The notes: generated by a model not told the origin, from the sequence alone. Shown: positions 7,931 to 17,281, numbered from the stretch's first letter. The stretch: 64,000 bases of DNA from Lachnospiraceae bacterium (GCA_017634455.1 JAGBNK010000021.1:1-64000); one strand, 5' to 3'. A program made the numbers and translations.

Positions 7931-10033
7931 TTAATCCAACACTTCGTTGAGAACTTCTGTACCCGGAACTACAAATCGTCCCTCACGAATTACTGGCAAC
8001 TCTCTGCCGTCAGCTGTAAGAACTGTTATATCTCCCAATTCATCATAAGGGATAGTAATATCAGTATGGCAATTGAAATAAGCCTGTGACATATCCTCAT
8101 GTCGCTTCAGAGAAAATGAATTCTCTCTGGCAATAATCTCCTTGCCATTCTGGTTGTATACTGCAACGTCCTCTGCATGAGAATAACATGTATCTCCCAC
8201 TGCGAAATGAGGGCCTGTCTTTTCAGCTATCAATATAGGAAGTTTATCCTGAATCTCGAAATCTCTTCCCATCTTATATGCAATTGTATTGGTTCCTATG
8301 GCAAACTCACCGATAGGAAGTGTCTCATGCTTGTGTAAAATGTTATCGAATACGTATTTCTTATTCTCATCCTCGCTATCAAAGTTAGCGCAAGAATAAG
8401 ATTTTACACAACCATCTTCAAATACAAATTCCAAATCCTTGTAGTTGTATTCCATGAGATATACCTGTTTCACATGAAGCACACCTCTAGTTCCCTCAAG
8501 GATTGGAGAAGTAAACACCTCGCCCACTGGAATATTTACATCAGCCACGCAGTTCTCAAATATTGTCTGCTCAGCTGGATTTGGCAACTCGTGTAAATGT
8601 ACATAGATATCTGTATGATTTCCATTTCTTCCAGTTACATGTACATATTCGCCCTGGTCAAGCACATCAATAATCTTGGACTGAACCTTCTCATAAAGCT
8701 CGTAATCCAAATTATTAATTTCTACTGTCTTGGCAAATATTTCTTCAAATTTATCACCAATCTCTGGCACTGGATAAGCAATAATTGTAAAGCTGTATTC
8801 CTCACCTGGAATATATTGATTTACAATCTGTCCACCCTCTGATGCGAAATATACGCTCAAAGTATTTTGCTTATCAGTAAATGCTATATTTGCAGCCTTG
8901 GCCTGTGGTGAAAATGGCACCTGACCAAAGACTTCTATTACAGCAGGTCCACCATAGACTGCTGCCTTGTCCTTGTTCTTCTCATACACATCTTTAAGAA
9001 CTTCAAGACGTCTCTCCACATAAGACTTATCAAAGTAAATTGCCTTGTCATCCTTGTGATCATAGTCGAACTGAGGATTGATAGAAGTAGAATAGATTCC
9101 TCTCTTGCTCCCTCTGCCTGTAATAGAGCTAACTGCTTCTCTGTTAAATGTTGCATGAAGTCCCATTTCCTTGAACTGCTTAATAGCTGCTCTCACAACT
9201 CGCTCGAATCCAATTGGTGCCTCAATCTTCACTGTCTTCTTCTTGCTTAAGTCTCTGCCTGTAACCTCAAAACCCTTTTTGTAGCCATTGGTATAAGTAG
9301 CTGCCATGGCATCAATTTCTTCCTGTGGCAACTTTCTCAAATAATCCGCAATTCCAGTTTCATTTACACCAATAGGCGAACCATATTTATACAAGTAATC
9401 ATTATTGGACAAATCAGAGAACATAATCATGTCATACATGAAATCATATTCTGTATCAATATAAGCACGTACATTATCTGCCACAAAGATTTCTGTATAG
9501 TCATGGTAGAACCAGTACATTGCATCCTTTACATTCTTGTAAATCCACTGGAAGTCTTCCTCCTCCAATGTATCCTTCTCCTCAAGTTCCTGAATAAAGC
9601 ATCCATAAACCTGTACGAAAAGCTCACTCCATACGCAGATGTAATCCATTCTCTGCTCGTAAGCTGCTGAAACCAGAGAAATCATATCAGCATACAAAGC
9701 TGACATTAACTGTCCCATATCCTGCCCCATAGCAGATACTGCATATGTTGGATTCAGAAAAGAATCCTCATAGTTCTCAGGCAACAATCTGCCAAAAAGC
9801 TTGTCATGATATTTCTTACAGTTTTTATCACAATCATTTACCAGAAGTCTCTGAGATGCCAGCTCATATACTTCCATTACATCACGGACAAACTTAGCAA
9901 CCTCTCCGAAATATCTGCCATATGGCTCAGGTAAAATATTTTCCTGAGAAATGTCAGTGATTCTATCAAGCATCAACTGATATCTCTCCTCATATTCATT
10001 TATCATTTCTTCCATCTTATTAACATCTCTCAT
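7931..10033 (-). CDS. M29-family aminopeptidase with a large N-terminal domain
   Basis: About 700 residues. The C-terminal ~400 residues match the M29 (aminopeptidase T/AmpS) metallopeptidase family: VNIPVGEVFTSPILEGTRG supplies a glutamate ligand, LPIGEFAIGTN the next, and TGPHFAVGDTCYSHAED the histidine and aspartate ligands. The first ~270 residues form a helical domain not present in ordinary M29 enzymes of about 410 residues. The ATG at 10033 is chosen because GGAG lies 8 bases before it; an upstream ATG at 10099 would overlap the previous gene. It is the only peptidase inside the pyrimidine-purine cluster. Confidence 0.85.
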   Translation of the reverse strand: MRDVNKMEEMINEYEERYQLMLDRITDISQENILPEPYGRYFGEVAKFVRDVMEVYELASQRLLVNDCDKNCKKYHDKLFGRLLPENYEDSFLNPTYAVSAMGQDMGQLMSALYADMISLVSAAYEQRMDYICVWSELFVQVYGCFIQELEEKDTLEEEDFQWIYKNVKDAMYWFYHDYTEIFVADNVRAYIDTEYDFMYDMIMFSDLSNNDYLYKYGSPIGVNETGIADYLRKLPQEEIDAMAATYTNGYKKGFEVTGRDLSKKKTVKIEAPIGFERVVRAAIKQFKEMGLHATFNREAVSSITGRGSKRGIYSTSINPQFDYDHKDDKAIYFDKSYVERRLEVLKDVYEKNKDKAAVYGGPAVIEVFGQVPFSPQAKAANIAFTDKQNTLSVYFASEGGQIVNQYIPGEEYSFTIIAYPVPEIGDKFEEIFAKTVEINNLDYELYEKVQSKIIDVLDQGEYVHVTGRNGNHTDIYVHLHELPNPAEQTIFENCVADVNIPVGEVFTSPILEGTRGVLHVKQVYLMEYNYKDLEFVFEDGCVKSYSCANFDSEDENKKYVFDNILHKHETLPIGEFAIGTNTIAYKMGRDFEIQDKLPILIAEKTGPHFAVGDTCYSHAEDVAVYNQNGKEIIARENSFSLKRHEDMSQAYFNCHTDITIPYDELGDITVLTADGRELPVIREGRFVVPGTEVLNEVLD

Positions 10034-10056
10034 AATATATTCTCCATACGCCCTTA

Positions 10057-10386
10057 TTAAGCTACCACAATTCCTATAATATATAGAATGGACCAGCATG
10101 CTACTGCAACTGCCGGCACTACTATTCCAGACACACGAAATACTTTGTTGAAGTTCTCATTGTCTTTCATCTTATAAGCCTTCACAAGTGCAACTATGGC
10201 TGCAACAAAACATATTACAGACATGGCACTTACCAGCTTACCTACATTCCCCCCTGTCATTGCAGCGCAAAACATAAATCCCACAAATAAAATCATGGAA
10301 AATGCTCCCACTCCAATTCCAATTAAGCTCTCTGTAGCATAAGGCTTCTTCTTTTCTTTAAAACTATTTCTACGATTTCTTGCCAT
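10057..10386 (-). CDS. Small membrane protein, DUF6142-like
   Basis: 109 residues with a basic N-terminus (RNRRNSFKEKKK) and three hydrophobic segments at about 22-44, 52-70 and 84-108, so an inner-membrane protein. It resembles the small Lachnospiraceae family DUF6142 from memory; function is unknown. Its ATG follows the pyrE stop by one base and the SD is weak, suggesting translational coupling to pyrE. Confidence 0.7.
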   Translation of the reverse strand: MARNRRNSFKEKKKPYATESLIGIGVGAFSMILFVGFMFCAAMTGGNVGKLVSAMSVICFVAAIVALVKAYKMKDNENFNKVFRVSGIVVPAVAVACWSILYIIGIVVA

Positions 10387-10387
10387 A

Positions 10388-11068
10388 TTATTTCACACCA
10401 TACTCATCATAATAAGCATCAATTGCAGCTTTCATGTCGTCATCAATAACTATCTTGCCCTGACATGGATTGTTATACAGATGCTCAACCACATCCTCCA
10501 TTGTCACAATGGCACGACCTTCAAAGCCATATTTTTCCTTAATCTCTTCAAGAGCACTAACCTTGCCGCCAAGTCCTACTTCCATACGATTAAGTGATAC
10601 CATAAGTCCTACGATTTCTACATTTGCCGCATTTCTAACCTTTGGCACTGTCTCCTCCATGGACTTACCTGATGTTGTTACATCCTCAATCATAACCACT
10701 CTGTCGCCATCACAGAGAGTTGCTCCAAGTAAGCCACCCTTGTCAGCGCCGTGATCCTTAACCTCTTTTCTATCGCAGCAATACTTCACTTCCTTGCCAT
10801 ACAACTCGCTATATGCAATAGCTGTAACTACAGCAAGTGGAATACCCTTGTATGCTGGTCCAAACAGTACATCAAAGTCGTCACCGTAATTATCATGTAT
10901 AGCCTTGGCATAGTATTCGCCTAATCTCTTCAACTGAGAACCAGTAACATATGCTCCTGCATTCATAAAAAATGGAGACTTTCTACCGCTTTTTAATGTG
11001 AAATCTCCGAATTTCAACACATTACTTTCTACCATAAATTCGATAAATTCCTGCTTATAAGCTTCCAT
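10388..11068 (-). CDS. pyrE: Orotate phosphoribosyltransferase
   Basis: Converts orotate and PRPP to OMP in pyrimidine synthesis. 226 residues. The PRPP-binding motif VVMIEDVTTSGKSM lies near 121-134, and DFTLKSGRKSPFFMNAG near 21-37 is the orotate-binding N-terminus. It follows the GNAT gene with a 56-bp gap and is nearly contiguous with the small membrane protein gene downstream. Confidence 0.96.
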   Translation of the reverse strand: MEAYKQEFIEFMVESNVLKFGDFTLKSGRKSPFFMNAGAYVTGSQLKRLGEYYAKAIHDNYGDDFDVLFGPAYKGIPLAVVTAIAYSELYGKEVKYCCDRKEVKDHGADKGGLLGATLCDGDRVVMIEDVTTSGKSMEETVPKVRNAANVEIVGLMVSLNRMEVGLGGKVSALEEIKEKYGFEGRAIVTMEDVVEHLYNNPCQGKIVIDDDMKAAIDAYYDEYGVK

Positions 11069-11124
11069 TTTATAATCCTCCTAATCCTACATTTCATCAG
11101 ACTTAAGTCTATCATAGACCAAGT

Positions 11125-11706
11125 TTATAAATCAATTTTCAATTGATTAAATGGTCTGATTGGTTTCATGTCATTTGGGTGTTCATTTACAAATTTCTCA
11201 AATACCAACAGATTGTACCAATGACCGAATTTATATCCGGCTTCATTGTGGCGTCCTACCAGGTCATATTTCATCTTCTTGTGAAATATTGGGCTGGCCA
11301 TTGTCAAATGTGGGTCCTCTCCATTTGGTTCTGCCACACAGGCATAGAGATTAGTTATTCCCTGGGCCTGTAATATTTCTTCCAATTTGGTATAAAGCTT
11401 GCGACCTATACCATGCTTCTTGAATTTCTCATCCACATATATGCTAACCTCAACTGTCCAGTCAAAGGCTGCTCTCTCTCTGTATCTGTGAGCATATGCA
11501 TATCCTGCAATCTCACCATCTATCTCAGCCACCAGATAAGGATACATCTCAAGAACTTCCTTGATTCGTCTCTCAAACTCTGCAACTGACGGCACATCCG
11601 TCTCAAAGGTGACTGCTGTCTCTAATACATAGCTGCTATATATTTCTACCAGTCTAGCAGCATCTTCCACCTTAGCAATTCTAAGGGATACCTCCCTGTT
11701 TTCCAC
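11125..11706 (-). CDS. GNAT acetyltransferase of the phosphinothricin type
   Basis: 193 residues. The pattern LRIAKVEDAARLVEIYSSYVLETAVTFE, together with YAYAHRYRERAAFDWTVEVSIYV and HGIGRKLYTKLE, is typical of the Pat/Bar/MnaT subgroup, which acetylates phosphinothricin-like amino acids or methionine sulfone. The real substrate here is unknown. It is embedded between pyrD and pyrE, so is co-transcribed with pyrimidine genes. Confidence 0.85.
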   Translation of the reverse strand: MENREVSLRIAKVEDAARLVEIYSSYVLETAVTFETDVPSVAEFERRIKEVLEMYPYLVAEIDGEIAGYAYAHRYRERAAFDWTVEVSIYVDEKFKKHGIGRKLYTKLEEILQAQGITNLYACVAEPNGEDPHLTMASPIFHKKMKYDLVGRHNEAGYKFGHWYNLLVFEKFVNEHPNDMKPIRPFNQLKIDL

Positions 11707-11753
11707 TTTTCTTATCCTCTTTTCAACAATCTATAACTTTTACTTCATCACTA

Positions 11754-12668
11754 CTAATGAACAGCTCCTACCAGGTCATTAATATCAGCCACATTGTGGC
11801 GTCTCATGTAATCCTCAATGCCATTTTTAATATCAATAGTTGCTGTTGGATTATAGAAATTAGCTGTTCCAACAGATATTGCATTGGCTCCTGCCAGAAT
11901 CATTTCAATAGCATCCTCCGGAGTTTCAATTCCACCCATTCCAATAATAGGAATATTTACCGCTTGTGCCACCTGATATACCATGCGAACTGCTATTGGA
12001 TGAACAGCAGGACCTGACATACCACCAGTTTTATTTGCCAAAACAAAGGTCTGTCTCTCCACATCAATCTTCATCCCTGTCAAAGTATTAATAAGAGAAA
12101 TCACATCTGCCCCACCCGCTTCTGCAGCCCGGGCCATAGTAGCAATATCAGTAACATTGGGGCTAAGCTTCATAATAACAGGCTGCTTTGCAACTTCCTT
12201 TACCTTGGATGTGATGGACTCCACCGCTTTAGGATCCTGTCCAAAGGCAATTCCGCCTTCTTTTACATTCGGGCAGGAAATATTTATCTCAAGCATATCC
12301 ACTCGCTTCTCATCAGCCAGTCTCTCTACCACATCAAGGTAGTCCTGCTCGCTTTTGCCACATACATTTACCACAACTTTGGTCTTATTATAATCCTCTA
12401 GGAATTTCAAATCTCTCTGGCAGAAAACCTCAACACCAGGATTTTGCAATCCAATAGCATTGAGCATACCACTTCTGACTTCCGCCACTCTTGGAGTAGG
12501 ATTTCCAGGCCAAGGCACATTTGCCACACCCTTGGTAACCACAGCTCCCAACTGATTTAAATCTACAAATTCACTATATTCCATTCCTGAGCCAAAGGTT
12601 CCAGAAGCTTCCATAACAGGATTCTGTAATACCACTCCAGCCAGATTCACCTGTGTATTAATATCCAT
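11754..12668 (-). CDS. pyrD: Dihydroorotate dehydrogenase, catalytic subunit (class 1B)
   Basis: FMN subunit that oxidises dihydroorotate to orotate; together with PyrK it forms the NAD-dependent class 1B enzyme. 304 residues from the chosen start. LEINISCPNVKEGGIAFG carries the catalytic cysteine, and SVGTANFYNP near the C-terminus binds FMN phosphate. The ATG at 12668 overlaps the pyrK stop (TAATG) and has AGGAGGT just upstream inside pyrK, so translation is coupled. A longer reading from 12713 is less likely. Confidence 0.96.
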   Translation of the reverse strand: MDINTQVNLAGVVLQNPVMEASGTFGSGMEYSEFVDLNQLGAVVTKGVANVPWPGNPTPRVAEVRSGMLNAIGLQNPGVEVFCQRDLKFLEDYNKTKVVVNVCGKSEQDYLDVVERLADEKRVDMLEINISCPNVKEGGIAFGQDPKAVESITSKVKEVAKQPVIMKLSPNVTDIATMARAAEAGGADVISLINTLTGMKIDVERQTFVLANKTGGMSGPAVHPIAVRMVYQVAQAVNIPIIGMGGIETPEDAIEMILAGANAISVGTANFYNPTATIDIKNGIEDYMRRHNVADINDLVGAVH

Positions 12669-13441
12669 TACAGCTCCACCTCCTGCGCCAAAAATACCGG
12701 TCCGTCCTTGCACACTCTGGTATTGTGTACCTTGGAATGATCATCCACTCCAGTGGTCTGACATACACATCCCAGACAGGCACCAACGCCACAAGCCATT
12801 CTCTCTTCCATGGATACATAACATTTAATATCCTGTTCAATAGCATATTCCTTCAATGCGCGAAGCATTGGCTTAGGTCCGCAGGCATAGATTACATCCG
12901 GAGTGAAATCCGCCTCCTTCAATGCATCTACAACTGTACCATGACATCCTACAGAGCCATCGTCTGTAGCAATATGAAGTGTAGATGTAGCTCTAAGCTC
13001 ATTTTCCAGAAACATATTGCTGTCTCTGTAGCCCATAACTGCATGAACATCCGCTCCTGCAGTCTTTAAATCTCTCGCCAATTGCAGCATAGGTGGAACA
13101 CCGATTCCTCCACCAATTACCACAGGAGTTTTGCCTTCAATCTCAAACCCATTGCCAAGAGGCCCCATAATCTCAATTTCATCTCCAGCTTCTAACTTAG
13201 AGAATTCATCTGTTCCTGCGCCAACCACTCTGTAAACCAGACGCAGCTTATGATTAACCTCATCAATCTCACATATACTAATAGGTCTAGGCAACACTCT
13301 GCTGTGCTCATTGCAATAAAGTGATACGAACTGACCTCTTCTGGCGCTATCTGCCACTGCGGTCTGCAACCACAGACTATATATCCCCGGAGCAATGGAC
13401 TCCTGATTTAATACTTTTGCTTGTTCTTTTACCTTACTCAT
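12668..13441 (-). CDS. pyrK: Dihydroorotate dehydrogenase electron-transfer subunit
   Basis: Binds FAD and a [2Fe-2S] cluster and passes electrons from PyrD to NAD. 257 residues. RPISIC at 52-57 is the FAD site and GGGIGVPPML at 110-119 the NAD-binding loop. The cluster cysteines are C217, C222, C225 and C244 in the CGVGACLGC and VCKDG motifs. It overlaps pyrD by one base, which fits the fixed one-to-one complex. Confidence 0.97.
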   Translation of the reverse strand: MSKVKEQAKVLNQESIAPGIYSLWLQTAVADSARRGQFVSLYCNEHSRVLPRPISICEIDEVNHKLRLVYRVVGAGTDEFSKLEAGDEIEIMGPLGNGFEIEGKTPVVIGGGIGVPPMLQLARDLKTAGADVHAVMGYRDSNMFLENELRATSTLHIATDDGSVGCHGTVVDALKEADFTPDVIYACGPKPMLRALKEYAIEQDIKCYVSMEERMACGVGACLGCVCQTTGVDDHSKVHNTRVCKDGPVFLAQEVEL

Positions 13442-13480
13442 TTCTTATAAACCAACTTCTATTTATTAAATAATGCAAAT

Positions 13481-13513
13481 CTAGGCATCTAATCCAAATG
13501 ATTAGATGCCTAG
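13481..13513 (-). terminator. Perfect hairpin between pyrF and pyrK
   Basis: A 14-bp perfect stem (CTAGGCATCTAATC paired with GATTAGATGCCTAG) with a 5-nt loop. The minus-strand tail (ATTTGCATTATTTAAT) is only moderately T-rich. It may be a partial terminator or an mRNA stabiliser that separates pyrF from the downstream genes. Confidence 0.6.
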
Positions 13514-13516
13514 TTA

Positions 13517-14464
13517 TTATCTGTTATTTAGGGTAGTAGAGATATCTACAATCATATCCTCAACTGCAAGACGAGAAGCATCTGCAAAGTTGAGGTCAGT
13601 GATACCCTGCGCCTTGTATTCATCCTTGGTATAAGCCGCAATAATTCCACGAGAAGAATTAACAATAGCTCCAAGGCCATCCTCATTGAAGAAGTTCACC
13701 AAATCAGCGCCCTTACCGCCCTGTGCTCCATAGCCTGGAACAAGGATGTATGAATGAGGCATAATATCACGCAGAACCTTGCCCATCTCTGGGTAAGTCG
13801 CACCAACAACAGCACCGATGTAAGAGAATTCATCCCCCATACAATCGCTGCCCCATTTATCAACCATAGCTCCTACATATTCATATAGAGGAATCTCTCT
13901 TCCGTCCTCAGTCTTGATCAATTTATCCTGGAATTCTCCACTTGATGGATTAGAAGTCTTCACAAGGATAAATAATCCCTTGTGCTCCTTCTTGCATATA
14001 TCAACAAATGAATTGATTCCATCACTTCCTAAATATGGATTAACAGTAGCGAAGTCCTCGCCAAATGGTGTAAATGTCTGTGAACCTACAGTTACATTTC
14101 CCAAATGTGCAGTAGCATATGCTGCAGATGTAGAGCCAATATCTCCACGCTTTACATCTCCGATAACAACCAAATCTTTCTCATGACAGTAATCAACTGT
14201 TTTCTTGAAAGCCTCAAGTCCAGGCAATCCAAACTGTTCGTACATAGCAATCTGTGGCTTAACAGCAGGAATCAAATCGTAAGTTGCATCAACAATAGCC
14301 TTGTTGTAAGCAAAAATAGCATCTGCAACAGCCTCAAGACTCTCTCCCTTCTCTGCAATTGCAGCATCAAGCAGATGCTTTGGCAGATAATTAAGCATTG
14401 GATCAAGTCCCACCACAATTGGTGCCCCAGTCTTTTTAATCTTGTCATTTAAAATGTTTATCAT
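13517..14464 (-). CDS. pyrF: Orotidine 5'-phosphate decarboxylase
   Basis: Decarboxylates OMP to UMP. The 315-residue length marks it as the longer PyrF subfamily rather than the ~240-residue type. DVKRGDIGSTS at 103-113 holds the catalytic Lys-Asp network (K105), and VPGYGAQGG near the C-terminus binds phosphate. It is the first gene of the pyr-pur run; AGGAGAGGC precedes the ATG, and a TATAAT-like -10 lies about 50 bp upstream. Confidence 0.95.
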   Translation of the reverse strand: MINILNDKIKKTGAPIVVGLDPMLNYLPKHLLDAAIAEKGESLEAVADAIFAYNKAIVDATYDLIPAVKPQIAMYEQFGLPGLEAFKKTVDYCHEKDLVVIGDVKRGDIGSTSAAYATAHLGNVTVGSQTFTPFGEDFATVNPYLGSDGINSFVDICKKEHKGLFILVKTSNPSSGEFQDKLIKTEDGREIPLYEYVGAMVDKWGSDCMGDEFSYIGAVVGATYPEMGKVLRDIMPHSYILVPGYGAQGGKGADLVNFFNEDGLGAIVNSSRGIIAAYTKDEYKAQGITDLNFADASRLAVEDMIVDISTTLNNR

Positions 14465-14512
14465 ATGCCTCTCCTGTCAATACCATATAATATTGTAATT
14501 TTTCGACCTAGG

Positions 14513-14518
14513 CTATTA
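14513..14518 (-). promoter_or_regulatory. Candidate -10 element of the pyr-pur operon
   Basis: TATAAT on the minus strand, 49 bp before the pyrF start. The -35 region 17 bp upstream is poor, so only the -10 is convincing. No PyrR-type anti-terminator or uracil-responsive structure could be identified in this leader. Confidence 0.35.
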
Positions 14519-14615
14519 TAGCATAGACCAATCTCAGTATCTATATACAAACCCACAATATCTACATCCAAAATCGCCAATAAAAGATGTCAAAATCAAC
14601 AAGTTTTTCTCCACG

Positions 14616-14643
14616 AAAAAAGCCACCCCTTAAGAGTGGCTTT
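14616..14643 (-). terminator. Intrinsic terminator after nrdD
   Basis: AAAGCCAC at 14619-14626 pairs with GTGGCTTT at 14636-14643. On the minus strand the stem is followed by TTTTTTCG. It ends the nrdD transcript before the pyr promoter. Confidence 0.85.
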
Positions 14644-14669
14644 CTCCGTTAGAAAGGATTCGTTATGGC

Positions 14670-17066
14670 TTATAATAAGTCGTCTACATATCTCTGAATA
14701 TTTGATGCATTGACATACTTGGTAGTTTCAATTCCATCAACTACTACCAATGTTGGAGCCTGCATAACTCCATATCTCTTAGTAAGCTCTACATTATCCT
14801 GTGCATCAACCAGGATGTAATCCTCGTCCTCAAGTATCTCTTTGGCAATCTCACAATTAGGACAGGTCTTGGTTGTAAATAGATATCTCAGCTGACCTTG
14901 GTTCTCAGCCGCCTGATTAGCAGCCATTGCTTCTGTTTTGGCAGAAATATTTTCCCCATTCTGAGCCTTGGCTCTACCCGCTTTCTTCAATATAGAATGC
15001 TTAATATCATATAACTTTCTATTCTTATATTCCTGAGTCTTGCCCTCATTCCAGTTCTGAACCGGTCTGTAATATCCAGTAATTCTACTATATACTTCTG
15101 CCTTCTGGCCGCAGTGTGGACATGTGAAATGTTCTCCTGCAATATATCCATGTTCCCTACATACTGAATAAGTAGGAGACAGTGTATAATATGGAATCTT
15201 ATAATTCTCAGCAATAGTCCTTACAAGCTTTGCAGCTGCATCCCATGAATCAAGCTTCTCCCCAAGGAATGCATGGAATACTGTTCCTGATGTATATAAA
15301 GTCTGCAAATCATCCTGAATATCAAGGGCATCGAAAATATCTGATGTATATTCCACCGGCAAATGAGAACTGTTGGTATAAAATGGTGTATCTCCAGGCT
15401 TACCAGCAGTCTTGATATCAGGGAATTTAGCCACATCATGCTTTGCCAGTCTATAGGATGTGGACTCTGCAGGTGTTGCCTCAAGATTGTATAAGTCACC
15501 ATATTCTTCCTGATAATCAGCAAGTCTGTCTCTCATATGATTCAACACATCCTTGGCAAACTCCTGAGTTTCAACATGTGTCAAATCTTCACCAAGCCAT
15601 TTTGCATTCAATCCAACTTCATTCATACCAACCAAGCCAATGGTTGAGAAGTGATTGTTAAATGTTCCTAAATATCTCTTAGTATATGGATACAATCCTT
15701 CTTCAAGAAGCTTTGTAACCACGCCTCTTTTTATCTTCAATGAGCGAGCTGCAATATCCATCATGCGATCCAGTCTCTTGTAGAAGTCAGCCTCATCAGT
15801 TGCCAGATAAGCAATTCTAGGCAAATTAATTGTAACTACTCCCACAGAACCTGTGCTCTCACCTGATCCAAAATATCCACCTGATTTCTTACGAAGCTCT
15901 CTCAAATCCAAGCGAAGTCTACAGCACATAGAACGCACATCACTTGGTTCCATATCACTATTAATATAATTTGAGAAATATGGAGTACCATACTTGGCTG
16001 TCATTTCAAATAAGAGACGATTGTTCTCTGTATCTGACCAGTCAAAATCTCTTGTAATAGAATAAGTAGGAATTGGATATTGGAATCCTCGTCCTTCTGC
16101 ATCTCCTTCTATCATAACTTCAAGAAATGCCTTGTTGACCATATCCATTTCTTTCTTGCAATCCTTGTATTTGAAGTCCATCTCCTTGCCACCTACAATA
16201 GCAGGAAGCTCAGCCAGATCATTTGGCACTGTCCAATCCAATGTAATATTGGAAAATGGAGCCTGTGTCCCCCATCGGCTAGGTGTATTCACACCATATA
16301 CAAATGACTCAATACATTTCTTCACTTGGTCATAAGTCAAATTGTCTACTTTGACAAATGGTGCCAGATAAGTATCAAAGGATGAAAAGGCCTGTGCTCC
16401 AGCCCATTCATTCTGCATAATTCCAAGGAAGTTTACCATTTGATTACAGAGCACTGATAAATGTGCTGCAGGTGCAGAAGTAATTCTACCAACAATGCCA
16501 CCAAGGCCTTCTTTAATTAGTTGTTTCAAAGACCAACCAGCACAATATCCCATTAACATAGACAAATCATGAATATGTATATCTGCATTTCTATGGGCGT
16601 TGGCAATCTCCTCATCATATATTTCTGACAACCAATAATTAGCTGTAACCGCTCCAGAATTGCTCAAAATAAGACCGCCAACAGAATATGTCACAGTAGA
16701 GTTCTCTTTTACTCTCCAGTCCTCCACCTTTACATAACTATTGATAACATCCTTGTAATCCAGGATTGTGGATTTCATATTACGCATCTTCTCGCGCTGC
16801 TTACGATACAGGATGTAAGCCTTGGCCACATCTGTATAACCGGCCTGCTCCAAAACTACTTCCACGCTATCCTGAATAGCTTCTACAGTAATCTTGCCAT
16901 CCTTAATCTTGCTCTGAAAATTTGCTGACACTCTCAAGGTGAGCAAATCAATAATCTCTCCAGTATATGACATCTCTGTAGCCTGAAAAGCACGCTCAAT
17001 TGCGTCACTGATCTTGCCCATGTCAAAACTTGCTATTTCTCCATCTCTTTTGATAACTCTAATCAT
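14670..17066 (-). CDS. nrdD: Anaerobic ribonucleoside-triphosphate reductase with C-terminal redoxin domain
   Basis: Class III reductase making dNTPs without oxygen, using a glycyl radical. 798 residues. An ATP-cone allosteric domain occupies about 3-95. The glycyl-radical site is G664 in RITGYYRPVQNW, preceded by zinc-binding cysteines C636, C649 and C652. After a linker, residues about 727-798 form a glutaredoxin/thioredoxin-like domain with a CPNC active site (C735, C738). This suggests a built-in reductant, as expected for redoxin-dependent rather than formate-dependent class III enzymes. The activating enzyme NrdG is not in this window. Regulated by two NrdR boxes. Confidence 0.95.
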   Translation of the reverse strand: MIRVIKRDGEIASFDMGKISDAIERAFQATEMSYTGEIIDLLTLRVSANFQSKIKDGKITVEAIQDSVEVVLEQAGYTDVAKAYILYRKQREKMRNMKSTILDYKDVINSYVKVEDWRVKENSTVTYSVGGLILSNSGAVTANYWLSEIYDEEIANAHRNADIHIHDLSMLMGYCAGWSLKQLIKEGLGGIVGRITSAPAAHLSVLCNQMVNFLGIMQNEWAGAQAFSSFDTYLAPFVKVDNLTYDQVKKCIESFVYGVNTPSRWGTQAPFSNITLDWTVPNDLAELPAIVGGKEMDFKYKDCKKEMDMVNKAFLEVMIEGDAEGRGFQYPIPTYSITRDFDWSDTENNRLLFEMTAKYGTPYFSNYINSDMEPSDVRSMCCRLRLDLRELRKKSGGYFGSGESTGSVGVVTINLPRIAYLATDEADFYKRLDRMMDIAARSLKIKRGVVTKLLEEGLYPYTKRYLGTFNNHFSTIGLVGMNEVGLNAKWLGEDLTHVETQEFAKDVLNHMRDRLADYQEEYGDLYNLEATPAESTSYRLAKHDVAKFPDIKTAGKPGDTPFYTNSSHLPVEYTSDIFDALDIQDDLQTLYTSGTVFHAFLGEKLDSWDAAAKLVRTIAENYKIPYYTLSPTYSVCREHGYIAGEHFTCPHCGQKAEVYSRITGYYRPVQNWNEGKTQEYKNRKLYDIKHSILKKAGRAKAQNGENISAKTEAMAANQAAENQGQLRYLFTTKTCPNCEIAKEILEDEDYILVDAQDNVELTKRYGVMQAPTLVVVDGIETTKYVNASNIQRYVDDLL

Positions 17067-17162
17067 GGTTTCTAACTCTACCTTTCCCCCAAATGGAATT
17101 ATTATTTTCCCTATTTTATAGGATTCATTAATACTCCAAGTCCATTCGCCATCGGTAGAATT

Positions 17163-17191
17163 ATTGTATCAAAATAATGTGTGTCTTTCAA
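17163..17191 (-). promoter_or_regulatory. nrdD promoter
   Basis: On the minus strand, a -35 TTGAAA (17186-17191) and a -10 TACAAT (17163-17168) are spaced by exactly 17 bp. Both hexamers match the consensus at five of six positions. The start site would be near 17155, leaving a leader of about 90 nt before the nrdD ATG. Confidence 0.8.
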
Positions 17192-17214
17192 TTAGCATTC
17201 ACTATATATTGTGG
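17167..17214 (-). promoter_or_regulatory. Tandem NrdR boxes
   Basis: Two 16-bp sites lie at 17167-17182 and 17199-17214. Against acaCwAtATaTwGtgt they match about 12 of 16 and 14 of 16 positions, and both keep the invariant C and G. They start 32 bp apart, about three helical turns, as is usual for NrdR. One covers the promoter spacer and -10 edge, the other lies just upstream of the -35, so bound NrdR-dATP would block polymerase. Confidence 0.85.
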
Positions 17215-17281
17215 TTTTTCGTCGGTATTGCCAAATATCAGCAACCGCATTTGTCATAAATTTTGTGATAAAATTAACGCT

